Part shown: in pieces, positions 36,468-47,516 of the stretch | Numbering within the stretch: the stretch's first letter is position 1 | How the letters are laid out: each line of letters begins with the position of its first letter | NCBI RefSeq assembly: GCF_011386835.1 | Contig: NC_088800.1 | Location: 52,047,439 to 52,111,438 of the forward strand | Direction of reading: 5' to 3' | Length of the DNA: 64,000 bases | DNA from: Chrysemys picta bellii | Taxonomy: Eukaryota > Chordata > Testudines > Emydidae | Position numbers and translations under genes: made by a program | Notes under the pieces: generated by a model | What the model was told of the DNA's origin: nothing | The model's input: the letters and a program-made list of their open reading frames with translations, nothing else | Databases searched by the model: none

Positions 36468-37042
36468 TGTTTGTGGCTGTGATTATGCTGCATTCAGGTC
36501 CAATGTCTATTTTGAAATTCACTTATTTCCCCCATTTACTTCCATTGTTCCAACACAGTCTGTTGCAGAACATTGCTCTGCAAATGTATTACAAGATCCT
36601 GCCTCCGTCTCACCATCCTCCGAGCTTTGCACTCCAGCTCTATGATCAGGAATGCATTTTGCTTTTGCATTTCTTTGTGACTTGAGTGAAGAGTAACACG
36701 CCACTGCAAGCTGGATATGCTTACTGAATGCCCAAAACAAGCCTCAGAGCTGATTAAAAAATGTAACAATTCAAAATTTCAATAAAAATACCACAAAATG
36801 TTTGTGAAAACATTGTTTCATTTTTTGACCAGGTGGACTGCTCACATTAGTGTTCTGGCTACTTTGTGTTATTGCAAACAGATCCAATCCCTGCTGTTTG
36901 TTTACCCTGGTATTCCCTCTTTGTGGCTGAAAAGTGGATACACTGTTCTTTGCAAAGTCAAGCCCATCTCTTCCAATAAGCTTGCTGTGCCCGATTATCT
37001 CAAACGAGTCTAGCTGTTAACTGTTCAAATTCACAAGGCTGA
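36468..37042. other. No gene seen
   Basis: AT-rich, unique-looking sequence with short random open frames. Nothing I can name. Confidence 0.5.
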
Positions 37043-37251
37043 GGGCTTGTCTACACTGCCTACTCCAATTGAAGCGATTCCAATTCCCCAAGAGGTGGTA
37101 GTTAGGTTGACAGGAGATTTCTCCCTTCGACCTAGCGCTATCTACACCACGGGTTAGGTCAGTTTAACTGCATTACTCAGGGATGTAGATTTTTCTCACC
37201 ACTGAGCAATGTGGTTATTCTGACCTGATTTCCTAGTGTAGACCAGGCTTT
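37043..37251. mobile_element. Miniature DNA transposon
   Basis: The left end GGGCTTGTCTACACTGCC and right end AGTGTAGACCAGGCTTTA are inverted repeats around AGGTTGACAGGAG... and GGTTAGGTCAGTTTAAC. 209 bp, no coding content. The ends resemble the GTCTACA-type ends at 5329, but it is a different family. The target duplication is not clear. Confidence 0.7.
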
Positions 37252-39126
37252 AGCTTTGTTATAAAGATATGTGACATACTGGTCTCACCTAGAAACTTCT
37301 TGTAAAGAAAATGTGCCTTTCCCAAGTGACATTCCTGCCTGGATCCCAGTATTCTTGACGTTTGTGAATGACTCCATCCAGCTGTTTACATTCCCTGTCA
37401 CGCTCCCACTTGAATCTGTTGTTAATGTCCCCCATCTCTCGGCCGGACTCTGTAGCACTGTACAAGTTTTCACCCCCTTTGATTTCTCTTCAGTGCCACT
37501 TACTTCCAGGACAATTCAGAAGCTCTGTCACCTCCTCTGGTTCTCAGCCAGGTTCCCTTGCAGGCCAACAGGTTCTGGTTGATTTGCTGTTTTTACACAT
37601 GGTTCAGCTGACTTCAGTTAAGCTGTGGCTTGGGAGGGGCCAGTGTCCATGACCTTCTTCCTGGGAAGGGATTTTCAGGCCAGCTGTAGTCACAGCTGAA
37701 TGCACTTTTCTCCTTGCTAGGCATAGCCAACCATACTGTGTAGGTGAAATTTGTTTCCTCGGGCCCACCTGCTAGAGTGCTTCTTTCCACATACAAAGGG
37801 TTAAATCAGTGGCATCTGACCCTTCCGCTGTCCTGCAGTGACAGCAGCAAAGCTGTTCCCACATACGCACAATTCCTTCCTCAGGGCTGGTTTGTCTGTT
37901 CAGTGCAGGAGGCCCCCTCTGAGTAGCTTTATAGAGCCAGGCTGCCTTCATGAAGCATTAACTCCAAGCCTAGAAATAAGGGGAAAAGGAACTGCTCTCT
38001 CTTCTTGTTTCTTTCCATGACACTTTGAAGCAAGGAGTTCCCACTGGAGAAAGACCCTCATGAGCTAGGGTACTGGAGGTCCATAGAATGAACAGCGCTG
38101 GGGGAGATTTGGGAGGCAGGCCCACCAGGCAGCCTTGGGGTTGCAGAGTGGTGCACAGAATGGAAATGCTGGAGGGGGACCATTGTATTGCCACGCTGGC
38201 TTCATAGCTCAGAAGAAACGCGCTTGTGACAGGAGTCACCAGGTGACGTTCTATATCTGGGTTCTTCTGGCAGGAAGTCAGACTAGAGCATCATAATGGT
38301 CTCTTCTGGCCATTAAATCAATGGACCACATCCCCTGCTGCCATGACTCCACTGAAACCAGGGAATCACAACGCAGAGAATGTGCCTGGACAAATCAGGC
38401 ACAGGTGGGATTTGGTCACAGAGTGCTCTCTGGCACTAAGCATGGACAGATCAGCCTGAAGTCTTGGGCTTGGGAAGGTGTCTCTCCTTTGCGGTCCTCA
38501 TTATCTCTCTGTGGGCCTTGCAGAAACTAGTATGCAAGAGACTCTAGTTTGGCAGAGAACTGGGTGTGAGGGAGCATGACTGGGCTGGCGAGAGCTTACT
38601 AGATGGATGTGGTTGTGCTGGGAGGGGGGAGGTACATAGCCAATTCTACTCCCAGGGTGGATGCTGGATGCCTGGTAAGATTCTCAGGCCCTGCAGAGGT
38701 TGAGATAAGCATCCGCAGGGAACCATTCTGCCATCGCTGACTTCAGGCTGATCTGTCCATGCTTTGTGCCAGAGCACGCTCTGGACCCACAGGCCCAGCT
38801 GTCACAGAAAGCACCACAAGTGGGAACAGGGGATGGCCCTTTGCCTGAAACGTGTCACGATTGCCATCTTAGTTGTGACCAGGAATCTAGCCAGAGCTAA
38901 AAGTATGAGCCTCTACAACTTACAGAGTGGGCTGTGGAGCTGGCTGGTGTACTGGCCTCATTCCCCATGGACTGGACACAGAGGCTAGAGCTGAACTGAT
39001 GTTAGCAATGATGGGAGATGTTTATAAATGTCCCTAGTGCAGACAGGGCCATGACACTCTCTCACGGAGACATTATTTTTGTTCTTTCTTGTCTTCATAA
39101 TCTAAACTAAAAGCCCATCAGCCTGA
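37252..39126. other. No gene seen; one short CR1 tail
   Basis: Open frames here (up to about 100 codons) show no recognisable domain and overlap others. A CR1 tail is listed at 38,255-38,325. The sequence GCACAGATCAGCCTGAAGTC-like at 38,440-38,470 recurs inverted near 38,745-38,765 (CAGGCTGATCTGTCCATGCT), a short inverted pair. Confidence 0.5.
38255..38325 (+). mobile_element. CR1 3'-terminal fragment
   Basis: GAAGTCAGACTAGAGCATCA, then TAATGGTCTCTTCTGGCC, matches the tail of the CR1 copies at 16,436 and 21,918. Confidence 0.7.
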
Positions 39127-40477
39127 ATCATAGACTCATAGAATATTAGGGTTGGAAGAGACCTCAGGATGTCATCTGGTCCAATCCTCTGCTCAAAGCA
39201 GGACCAACACCAACTAAATCATCCCAGCCAAGGCTTTGTCAAGCGGGCCTTAAAAACCTCTAAGGATGGAGATTCCACCACCTCCCTAGGTAGCCATTCC
39301 AATTCTTCACCACCCTCCTAGTGAAATAGTGTTTCCTAATATCCAACCTAGACCTCCCCCACTGCAACTTGAGACCATTGCTTCTTGTTCTGTCATCTGC
39401 CACCACTGAGAACAGCCTAGATCCATCCTCTTTGGAACCCCTCTTCAGGCAGTTGAAGGCTGCTATCACATCCCCCCTCACTCTTCTCTTCTGACGACTA
39501 AATAACCCCAGTTCCCTTAGCCTTTTCTCGTAAGTCATGAGCCCCAGCCCCCTAATCATTTTCATTGCCATCTGCTGGATTATCTCCAATTTGTCCACAT
39601 CCCTTCTGTAGTGGGGGGACCAAAACTGGACACAATACTCCAGGTGTGGCCTCACCAGTGCCAAATAGAGGGGAATAATCACTTCCCTTGATCTGCTGGC
39701 AGTGCTCCTACTAATACAGCCCAATATGCCGTTGGCCTTCTAGGCAACGAGGGCACACTGCAGACACATATCCAGATTCTCATCCACTGTAATACCCAGG
39801 TCCTTTTTTGCAGAACTGCTGCTTAGCCAGTCGGTCCCCAGCCTGTAGCGGTGCATGGGATTCTTCCTTCCTAAGTGCAAGACTGTGCACTTGTCTTTGT
39901 TGAACCTCATCAGATTTCTTTTGGCCCAATCCTCCAATTTGTCTACGTCTCTCTGGACCCTCTCCCTATCCTCCAGCATATCTACCTCTCCCCACAGCTT
40001 AGTGTCATCTGCAAACTTGCTGAGGGTGCAATTAATCCCATCATCCAGATCATTGATAAAGATGTTGAACAAAACCGGCCCCAGGATCGACCCCTGGGGT
40101 ACTCCACTTGATACCAGTTGCCAACTAGACATCGAGCCGTTGATCACTACCTGTTGAGCCCAACAATCTAGCCAGCTTTCTATCCACCTTATAGTCCATT
40201 CATCCAATCCATACTTTTTTAACTTGCTGGCAAGAATACTGTGGGAGACCGTATCAAAAGCTTTGCTAAAGTCAAGATATATCACATCCACCACTTTCCC
40301 CATATCCACAGAGCCAGTTATCTCATCATAGAAGGCAATCAGGTTGGTCAGGCATGATTTGCCCTTGGTGAATCCATGGTGACTGTTCCTAATCACCTTC
40401 CTCTCCTCCAAGTGCTTCAAAGTGGATTCCTTGACGACCTGCTCCATGATTTTGCCAGGGACTGAAGGTCTCAGGGT
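39127..40477 (-). pseudogene. CR1 LINE: reverse transcriptase C-terminal half and 3' UTR
   Basis: On the minus strand, codons 40,480-39,740 encode a CR1-type [16 protein letters not shown] is at the start, then [50 protein letters not shown] and [10 protein letters not shown] with the catalytic ADD. Codons 39,724-39,260 hold the C-terminal part (VRPHLEYCVQFWSPHYRRD and NCLKRGSKEDGSRLFSV) in another frame. The 3' UTR ends at about 39,127 with the reverse of CCAACCCTAATATTCTATGA. The endonuclease and the RT N-terminus are missing. The remnant ends where a hAT element begins, and no CR1 sequence is recognisable beyond that element, so the LINE was probably 5'-truncated close to this point. Confidence 0.93.
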
Positions 40478-41034
40478 CAAGGCCGGCTCTAGGCACTAGC
40501 AAAACAAGCTGGTGCTTGGGGCGGCACATTTTTAGGGGCGGCATGGTCGGCGCCAGAATGCCGCCCCTAAAAATGTGCCCCGGCCGCCCTAGCTCACCTC
40601 CGCTGCTGCTGCCATGGCGCGCAAATCAGCTGTTTCGCGTGCCGCGGGGGCTCGGGGTCTCCCCATCCCTCCCAGGCTCTCAAACCTGGGAGGGAGGGGG
40701 AGATCCAGAGCGGCCGTTTCACGCGTCGCTGCTCCCCCTCCGTCCCAGACTTGAGAGCCTGGGAGGTAGGGGGAGAAGCAGCGCTCGCACTGCGGCCACT
40801 TGGAGTCTCCCCCTCCCTCCCAGGCTCTCAAACCTGGGAGGGAGGGGGAGATCCCGAGCGGCCGTTTCTCGCGCCGCTGCTCCCCCTCTGTCCCAGGCTT
40901 GAGAGCCTGGGGGGAGGAGGCAGGGCTGGGGATGGAGTGGAGTTGAGGCGGGGCCGGGGGTGGGGTAATTAAAGAAGGGGGGGCGGCCAAAATTGTTTTT
41001 GCTTTGGGCGGCAAAAATCCTAGAGCCAGCCCTG
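40478..41034. mobile_element. Non-autonomous hAT-type element (GGGCCGGC family)
   Basis: Starts CAAGGCCGGCTCTAGGC and ends ATCCTAGAGCCAGCCCTG. An exact 8-bp duplication CTCAGGGT lies at 40,470-40,477 and 41,035-41,042, diagnostic of hAT. 557 bp, CpG-rich. Subterminal hairpin: CACATTTTTAGGGGCGGCAT is mirrored by ATGCCGCCCCTAAAAATGTG. The interior repeats the palindrome CTCCCAGGCTCTCAAACCTG/GGAGGGAGGG. Closest relative in the window: 48,260-48,935. Confidence 0.96.
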
Positions 41035-41083
41035 CTCAGGGTGCTCTCTGTGGATGAAAAACATAGCAGAGTGGGTCCTTGGC

Positions 41084-41157
41084 CCAAAGGGGGACCTGGA
41101 GCTTCTCTCAATGGGGGCCCAAAGGGGGACCTGGAGCTTCTCTCAATGGGCAGCTGG
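41084..41157 (+). repeat. Two tandem 36-bp units
   Basis: GGCCCAAAGGGGGACCTGGA followed by GCTTCTCTCAATGGG occurs twice in a row without differences that I can see. Confidence 0.85.
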
Positions 41158-41178
41158 GGATCCCCTGGGCTAACATGA

Positions 41179-41595
41179 CCCCATGCCCTGGAGTTAGCAG
41201 GACAGGCTCAATTTTACCAAGACAGCCATGATTTCTCAGAGGACAAGCCGGCAACTTCTTCTAGGAACCCTGGAATGTCCCTTTTGCCATGTAGTAGGTC
41301 GAAACATCTGGGGCTGTTCACTTTGTCTGAGATGCACGGCCACCCCGGGGTGAATTTGCTCCATGTTTACTGTCCAGAGGAACAAGCAGTGACTGATGTC
41401 CAGTGTGGGGAGTGGAGGGACGAGCCGGAATGTGGAGATGCTCTCCATGCTATGCTTTTGTTCGATGTGACCGTTAATGACCCCGAGTCAGTGTTTTGTG
41501 CTAAGCTCATTTGGGATGCTACATTCCTGGGCAATCCCTCCCCTGAGGAATATGTCCTTGTGGCTCTGGAGTCAGAGGCCAGCCCTCCTGAATGA
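41179..41595 (+). other. Unexplained open reading frame (about 139 codons)
   Basis: The frame is open from the codon after a TGA at 41,176 to a TGA after 41,592. The first ATG is at 41,275. The composition looks like a soluble protein: YQDSHDFSEDKPATSS, HPGVNLLHVYCPEEQ, LFDVTVNDPESVFCAKLI and NPSPEEYVLVALESE. I recognise no family. It lies between a hAT miniature element and a hAT transposon, with no clear splice sites, promoter or polyadenylation signal. It may be chance, a fossil exon or part of an unrecognised element. Confidence 0.3.
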
Positions 41596-42205
41596 TGCCG
41601 GTGCACCTGGTATGAACATTTTGTGACCCTAGAGCACGTCACCACAAAATTGTCTTGCTGCCTGACTCTCGGTGTGGGCCACCGCCCCATATATTGGCTC
41701 TGTTCCATCCCCTCAACCCCCATCACCCCAGGACAGGAGGTGTATCCAGGACATCGGGGGGGCGGGGGCAAGTGGCGGATTTACCATGAAACTGTGCAGT
41801 GGCATGGGGTCCCCAATGATAGTGGTCCTCAAAATGCAGGACAAATCTGACAAATGACTGAATGTAATAAGCGTTGCAAATTGCGAAGTGGTCCAGGCTT
41901 TCTGCATTCTGTGAACTTATTCTGCAAACTGTGCTCTAAATGTTTTTTTTTGAAGTAGTCTAGCAAAGAATTTTGCTTTGCCATTTTTTCACTGTCGCAG
42001 CAATAGCATAACAGCAGCTAAGGGAAATCGTACTTTGCCAATCAAAGTCTGTCTGCTTGACCAATTATCCAATTGAACAAAAGCACCCTCCCTCACACTT
42101 TGCAACAATGCCTGTGATTTGTCACTAGTATATAATGGTTCAAAATCCCGTGTTTTCAGAGCCTGATAAAAATGTGAGATTAACTGCGTTAAACCTAATT
42201 GGGTG

Positions 42206-42245
42206 GGCCATGGCCCACCCAGGCCCACCCATGGCTATGCCCCTG
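42206..42245. mobile_element. Orphan end of another hAT element
   Basis: GTGGGCCATGGCCCACCCAG followed by GCCCACCCATGGCTATGCCC and CTG resembles the right terminus of a hAT family whose left end would read CAGGGGCATAGCC. The left end was not found, so this is a truncated or rearranged piece inside the 41.8-44.9 kb element. Confidence 0.45.
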
Positions 42246-42331
42246 CTCTTGCAGACATTTTTAATCTGCCTAAAATCAAGGTCAGTTTTTTTAGCAATAA
42301 TGAAGCATCACTATGAGTCTGGCAGTCAAAA

Positions 42332-44470
42332 ATGCAAAAAATGAAGGCGAGGCAAGAAGATGAAGCTAAGCAAAAAGACAGTTTGTCGTCTTATTTTAAA
42401 AAGCTTGAAGTATTGAATCATGGACATTCATCAAAAAGTATGGGTGAGGAAACATCTGAATTATCTGATCACTCGCTGAGTTGTGGGGATACCACGATGA
42501 CTGCAAAAGTTGAACGAAAAGACTCTGAAGTGACAATGGAACTACAATATATTGGTAATTTTGTCGAAGTAAGGGAAGAAACCTACCCTGAAGACATTGC
42601 GTTATGGCCAAAATCTGTTTCATTGGCTATGATAGAATATTTCTTAGTAAATAAACCCAAAAACATAGGTAATATGGAAAATTTGAGAAAAGAGTATGAG
42701 GTTGCAGGACGAAAACAATTTAGAGGTGTTCATGAGTCCCATTTTCTGAGGATGAAGAAAAACGGGATGACAGAAATGAGAATTTGGTTGATTTTTTCGG
42801 AAACCACTAAGACAGTCTATGTTTGCAAATTATTCCCTGACCATATTAAAGGAAAACAAACATTCATCGTCGGGCACTCTAATTGGAGAAACATTGCAAA
42901 ACATATTGCTGATCATGAAACTTCCAAAGTTCATATTAATGCTATGCGTAAGTTCGTTCAAAGGTGTAAATTATCTGGCAGAATTGATTCTGTGTTATCG
43001 GCTCAGTTTGAAAAGGAGTGTTCTTATTGGAGGAAAGTGCTGAGATGTGTTGTTGCCACGGTCAAACTGCTGTCTTCTTTGGGACTACTTCTAAGACAAC
43101 ATGATGAGACATCGCTGTCAAATTGAAAAGGTAATTTTTTAACGTGCCTTGAATATCTTAATGAATTTGATGATTTTCTCAAAAAACATTTGAAAATTTT
43201 TCAATATTGTGGTACAGAGAAGACCAACTTTTTAACGCACCAACCTACAATGAATTCATTACTATAATGGCAGAGCAGCTCAGAAACCAATTCACTGATG
43301 AAGTAAAGGATGCCAAATACTATTCCATAATAATCGATTCAACACCAGATGTGAGTCATGTAGCCCAATTAACATTAATGTTAAGATATGTGACCGGCAA
43401 TGGTGAAGTTGTAGAGCAATTTCTTTGTTTTGTCCTGCTAAAATCCCACACTTTTGAATGTCTAGAGACAACTGTTTTGGAAATCATTGCAAATTTAGGT
43501 TTAGACATCAAAAATTGTCATGGGCAGAGCTTTGATAACGTCGCAAATATGGCAGGAAAATATTCAGGTCTGTAAGCAAGACTGAACAATGCAAGCCCCT
43601 CTGCTTTATTCATACCATGGTCCAGCCATTCCTTAAATCTAATCTGCAATGCTGCAGCCGAATTTTGTGAGGCAGCTACAGATTTTTTTTACTTCATTCA
43701 AAACATGTATGCCTATTTTTCTGTTTCCATGCATTGGTGGAATATGCTTCAATCACTCTTGGAGCAGGCAAATGAAAAACATTTGACAGTCAAAAGAATT
43801 TGTGACAACAGGTGGTCGGGTCGTGCAGATGCTGTTTTGGCTTTGAAAATAAGCTATGAAGATATAAAGAAAACCTTATTAGTCATAGCCATATCAAATT
43901 CTGAAAAACTGCATGCGAAAACAGAAGCAAAATCCTTAGCAGAAAAGTTTGAAACGTACAATATTGCTGTTTTACTCTTTTGTGGAACCGTTTACTTCAA
44001 AGAATTAATGCCGTCAGCAAATCGCTGCAAAAGGTTGATACAAATTTATTGAATGCTGCACAATTGTTAGCCTCAGTTAAAAGTTTTGTCATGGAAGTTC
44101 GAAATTATTATAGCCTGGTGGAAGCAGAGACCTAACGTTAACAGAAAATATAGGTTCCTCTGATATATCTGATGAGAAGAGTAAAAAAAGCAGGAAGTTA
44201 TTTTTCAATGAAGCTAGAGACAATGAAATCAATTTAAAAGGGAAAGAGAAGATCGTCGTTGAGACCATCACTGTTATTTGTGACACAATAATAGTGCAAT
44301 TGCAGAGTAGAGGTGAATCTCTAAAGATAACTGTTGATTTATTTTGCTTGTTTTTTTGACAGAAGTATGGATGCAAATGCTAAAAGCCACTACAGTAAGA
44401 AATTAAGTGAATTCTACCAAGAGGACATAGACACAAATCTTTTTGAAGATAAAGTGAAACATTTCATTCA
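42332..44470 (+). pseudogene. hAT transposase relic (TTF zinc finger / DUF4371, ZMYM1-like)
   Basis: The first frame (42,332-43,126) opens with a lysine-rich segment KQKDSLSSYFKKLE. It then has a TTF-type zinc-finger region with KNGMTEMRIWLIF, TVYVCKLF and HSNWRNIAKHIADHE, and ends at a broken LGLLLRQHDE motif that corresponds to the GLPFRGHDE of this family. A second frame (43,207-43,575) has YYSIIIDSTPDVSHVAQL, containing the first catalytic-type aspartate. After a TAA it resumes (about 43,700-44,052) with KRICDNRWSGRADAVLAL. Later fragments in shifted frames include EFYQEDIDTNLFEDKVKH near 44,405. The C-terminal hAT dimerisation domain is missing. At least one frameshift and several stops make it inactive. 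Human ZMYM1 and many reptile and fish hAT transposases share this architecture. I see no sign of domestication. Confidence 0.88.
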
Positions 44471-44474
44471 TCTA

Positions 44475-44680
44475 GACCAGAAGTTCTCAAACTGTGATCC
44501 GAGCACTCCATTCAGGTGGACTGAGGAAAGGTTATTAAGGTTTTTTTTATAAAGCATTCTTTTCCAAAGCACTTTACAATAGTTAGCTAACGGTCCAAAA
44601 AACATTTGGAAAGATCATTAAGTGGTCCGCCGAGACCCTCAGCAATTTTCAAGTGGTCTGTGAAAAAAAAGTTAGACTAC
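44475..44680. mobile_element. Possible nested non-autonomous hAT fragment
   Basis: AGAAGTTCTCAAACTGTGAT and later AGTGGTCCGCCGAGACC and AAGTGGTCTGTGAAA resemble the widespread hAT ends GGTTCTCAAACTGTGGTCCG. It interrupts the transposase relic after its EDIDTNLFEDKVKH part. The boundaries are uncertain. Confidence 0.5.
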
Positions 44681-44882
44681 AAAAACAATGAAGATACCTC
44701 ACTTTATTTTCATTTACTTCCTATGACTTATAATATAGGAGGAGGATGAAGAAAAAAAGAATGAAAAACCGGGGGGGGGGGGAGGAGATAAGAGAGAATG
44801 TTCTTTTTCTTGGCTGGATCCTGAGGGAGCCCCGGAAAATGAAGCTGCGCACAGGGCCCCACTAACTCTAAATCCACCACTG

Positions 44883-47280
44883 GGTGGGGGTGGGGATAGC
44901 ACTGTGCATCTGAGATACTCAAAGGGGTTATGGCCACTAGGGGACCTTCCTGGGCTGGTGCAATTTCTATCAGCCCTGAGGCTGACTGGAAGAAGAATGG
45001 AGGGGATTGGGATGGAGAATGGATGGAAAAGGAGGGACAGACGGATGGAGGAAGACTGGGAAGGACGAATAGAAAATGGAGGGAGAAAGTGGGGCTAGCG
45101 GGAGAGATCTCTCCCATTTCTCTTTCCTACAGTGCCAGCAGGAGGTAGAAAGGCACAAGGAGGAAGCAGAGCAGAGGGGAGGAAAACCAGAGACTGATTC
45201 GGCTGCAGAGAGGGAGGTTTGGGGGGAGGTGAGGAGAGAAGGGTGTGAAGCAATGGGAAAGCAGAGGGAGCAGTGAGGCTGAACAGCATTAGGGAAAATC
45301 CAGGGGGTGCCCTGCACTCCACTGTCCCCTCTCACAGAGCTGCCCTGGCAGGGGAGAGGCTACAGCGTGATTTCAGCAGCAGTCAGGCCCAAGCTGCACA
45401 TGGCTTTGCTGCAAGTGAGGCACGGTCCAGTTGTGTGCAGTGGAGGGTCAAGCAGATTTAACTGCCCTGAGTCTGAGCTCTTGCCTTCCCCCCGATGCAC
45501 ATGCAAAGCTGGCCGCAGTGCCCCTGGCACAGGCTGCCCAAGGCCCCTGTCTTACCCACCCCCTTGCCCTGGCACATCTGGAGGCTGCACGCCTTGGTGC
45601 CGTTCCTTGGTGCCTGAGGTGCTGTCCCATTTTCCTGCTGCTGCTTTGCATATTCCATGCTGCTGGCGAGCAGGGCTGAAAAATGGCCATTTGCAACTCC
45701 CTGCCACTTGGCTGGCAACTGGCTTCTAGCAGAGAGGAGCTGCCACCTCCGCAGCCCAACCCTCCACAGGGTCCGCACTCCCCCACCACCCGCCTCAAGC
45801 TCCCTTGCGCCCACGCTCTCCCACCTGAGCAGGATCTCGCTCTTGTCCTGCAGAAGGGGGCTGATCCCAGGTGGCCACTGGGGCTGTGAGCTGGCTGAGG
45901 TTAACATGGATGCTTGTGGGACATGTGGGGTGTTGAAGATTGTGCTCTGCCTGCCTGGCACCTACCTGCTCGTACCCCAATGCTGCAGCTTTCAGCCCCT
46001 TGTTCTGCCTGCCACCACTTCATGCTCCATTCCCCTGGGTCCCGTCAGCCCACCTTGCCCTGTTCCATTCATCCCCCACCCCATCTCACTCTCCCCACCT
46101 GCTCTGTCCCCCCAGATCATTACTGCTCTGTGGGTCACTAAATGCCACATCATTCATTTCTGAGCTACCCCCTTTGCAGGGTTCGCCTCGGGCTGCACTA
46201 GATGTTCTCCTGTAATTGCTCATTGAACCCTAGGAAGGCACAGACGGGCCTTCCCCATCACTGGTTTATGAACCATACACTGTTGTAGCCGCTGCCACTT
46301 CTGGTGTCTGTAGAACCAACGGGTAAGAGGTGGCCAGTGAAGGTGAGAAAGACTGACCAGGACCAGCATAGTCTTGGCAAGGTACCAGGATGGGGCAGCA
46401 GTGGCCCTAATGGGCTATTCAGTACAGTGCCTAGAATGGCCCACAACAGCATCTGGCCTGCTACAGACAGACTGGTCTGAATTCTTGGCGGTGAGTACTT
46501 GGAGGAGGCACAGCATCACAGGCCTGCTCATCTGAGTCCTGTCCCTTCTCCACAACCTCAGCACTCAAGGGTTGCAGAGCCTGAGCCTTGTGCAGGAGAG
46601 TGGGCCCAGACATCACTCTTACTCCGTTAATGGCTTATGCTGGTTTGATGGCCAACATGTTGGTAAATACACAGGGGATCTCCAGAGCATGTGAACATGA
46701 GTAAGTGTGACTAAGTGTGCCAATGGGAGTGGGTGTGCTGGGTGCTTACTCCTTACTCCAAGAACTATTGGGCCAGATCCTCAGCTGGTGTAAATTAGCA
46801 TAAATTGCCATTGATTTCAATGAAACTGAGCATCTGGCCCTACACAGAAATTCTCTTTTATAGACTCTTTTCTTAGGAAGCTAGATTAGTTTGCCTGTAC
46901 TGTGGCGTTCCTATTTGACCTAGATCTCACATCCACGTAAGTTTGGTAGGATCTGCCACCAATCCAGCACCCTTGCTGCCTCTGCTCAGAGGAGGACTAG
47001 GGTTGGAATCAAAAGTGGTGTTTTGGGTCAGGATTAAGGAGCGTTGGAAGAGCCAGGCCTTGAATAGCAGGGAGTGCTGCCGCACAGGACTGGCACAGCT
47101 GTGTGGGGAAGCAGGAATAGAAAAGCATGGCCATGTGTGTGAGGACTGAGGTGCACTGATAGGTTTGTAGGGAAGGGTAATGAAGACTAGAATAACAGAG
47201 AGCCCTGCCAGTCAGGGCAGAGCTATACAGCGACTTTGCCCAGCAGCTGCCTCCATTCTATGCACAGACCAGGCCAATAT
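44883..47280. other. No gene seen; purine-rich tract
   Basis: From about 44,985 to 45,260 the plus strand is strongly purine-rich (GGAAGAAGAATGGAGGGG... repeatedly), which creates long minus-strand pyrimidine-coded open frames rich in Ser/Pro. They are compositional. The rest (45,300-46,250) is C-rich, unique-looking and has overlapping open frames without known domains. A piece of the CATTGATTTCAATG repeat lies near 46,810. Confidence 0.5.
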
Positions 47281-47333
47281 TATTATTAGTTTAGTAGTAT
47301 TTATTGTTTGTATTTCAGTAGCACCTGGGAACC
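47281..47333 (+). repeat. Old amniote repeat, left half (split by Gypsy)
   Basis: TTTGTATTTCAGTAGCACCT ends at the LTR. The right half resumes at 50,707 with CAGACATGGACCAGGGCCCA. The two halves form one old interspersed repeat, proving insertion of the element between them. Confidence 0.75.
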
Positions 47334-47516
47334 TGTAATGGAATGCTACCCTGTATGCTACTGTTCAGCCACTAGGTGGCGCTGTGTGTAAAAGACCATA
47401 TTTAAATGACCCTCACTCATACCTGGCAGGGCATTAAAGGGGCTGATGATGAACACATGTGGTGTGTATAAGCAAGCTCTGTAGCCAGTCCATAGCTGGT
47501 CCAAAAGTACATGACA
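47334..47516 (+). repeat. 5' LTR of the second Gypsy element
   Basis: 183 bp, TGTAATGG to ACATGACA. It holds a CTCF-like motif at 47,369-47,383. It is followed by TGGTGTCAGAAATAAAC (47,517-47,533), which resembles the TGGTATCAGAG primer-binding site complementary to initiator methionine tRNA. Confidence 0.85.
47369..47383 (+). promoter_or_regulatory. CTCF-like motif inside a Gypsy LTR
   Basis: CCACTAGGTGGCGCT matches the CTCF core consensus CCASYAGRKGGCRSY at every position. The equivalent region of the 3' LTR is deleted. Confidence 0.6.

Larger units (their letters stand above)
41769..44882 (+). mobile_element. hAT transposon with ZMYM1-like transposase
   Basis: The left end CAAGTGGCGGATTTA and the right end TAAATCCACCACTG are inverted repeats. 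Flanks GGCGGGGG (41,761-41,768) and GGTGGGGG (44,883-44,890) match at 7 of 8 positions, the hAT signature. The 3.1-kb body carries a plus-strand transposase relic. An orphan hAT-like end lies at 42,206-42,245, and a second hAT-like insertion may lie near 44,475-44,680. Confidence 0.85.

Noticed and set aside
37271..37652. Open frames of 94-103 codons on the plus strand
   Set aside because: Two overlapping frames of equal quality and no recognisable protein family; treated as chance.
40516..41111. Open frames rich in Pro, Gly and Arg
   Set aside because: They lie in the hAT miniature element with CTCCCAGG palindromes; the coding look is compositional.
44728..45335. Ser/Pro-rich minus-strand open frames
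   Set aside because: Explained by the purine-rich tract on the plus strand.
45307..46163. Candidate host exons in 140-168 codon frames
   Set aside because: No known domain, overlapping frames on both strands, no consistent splice sites.
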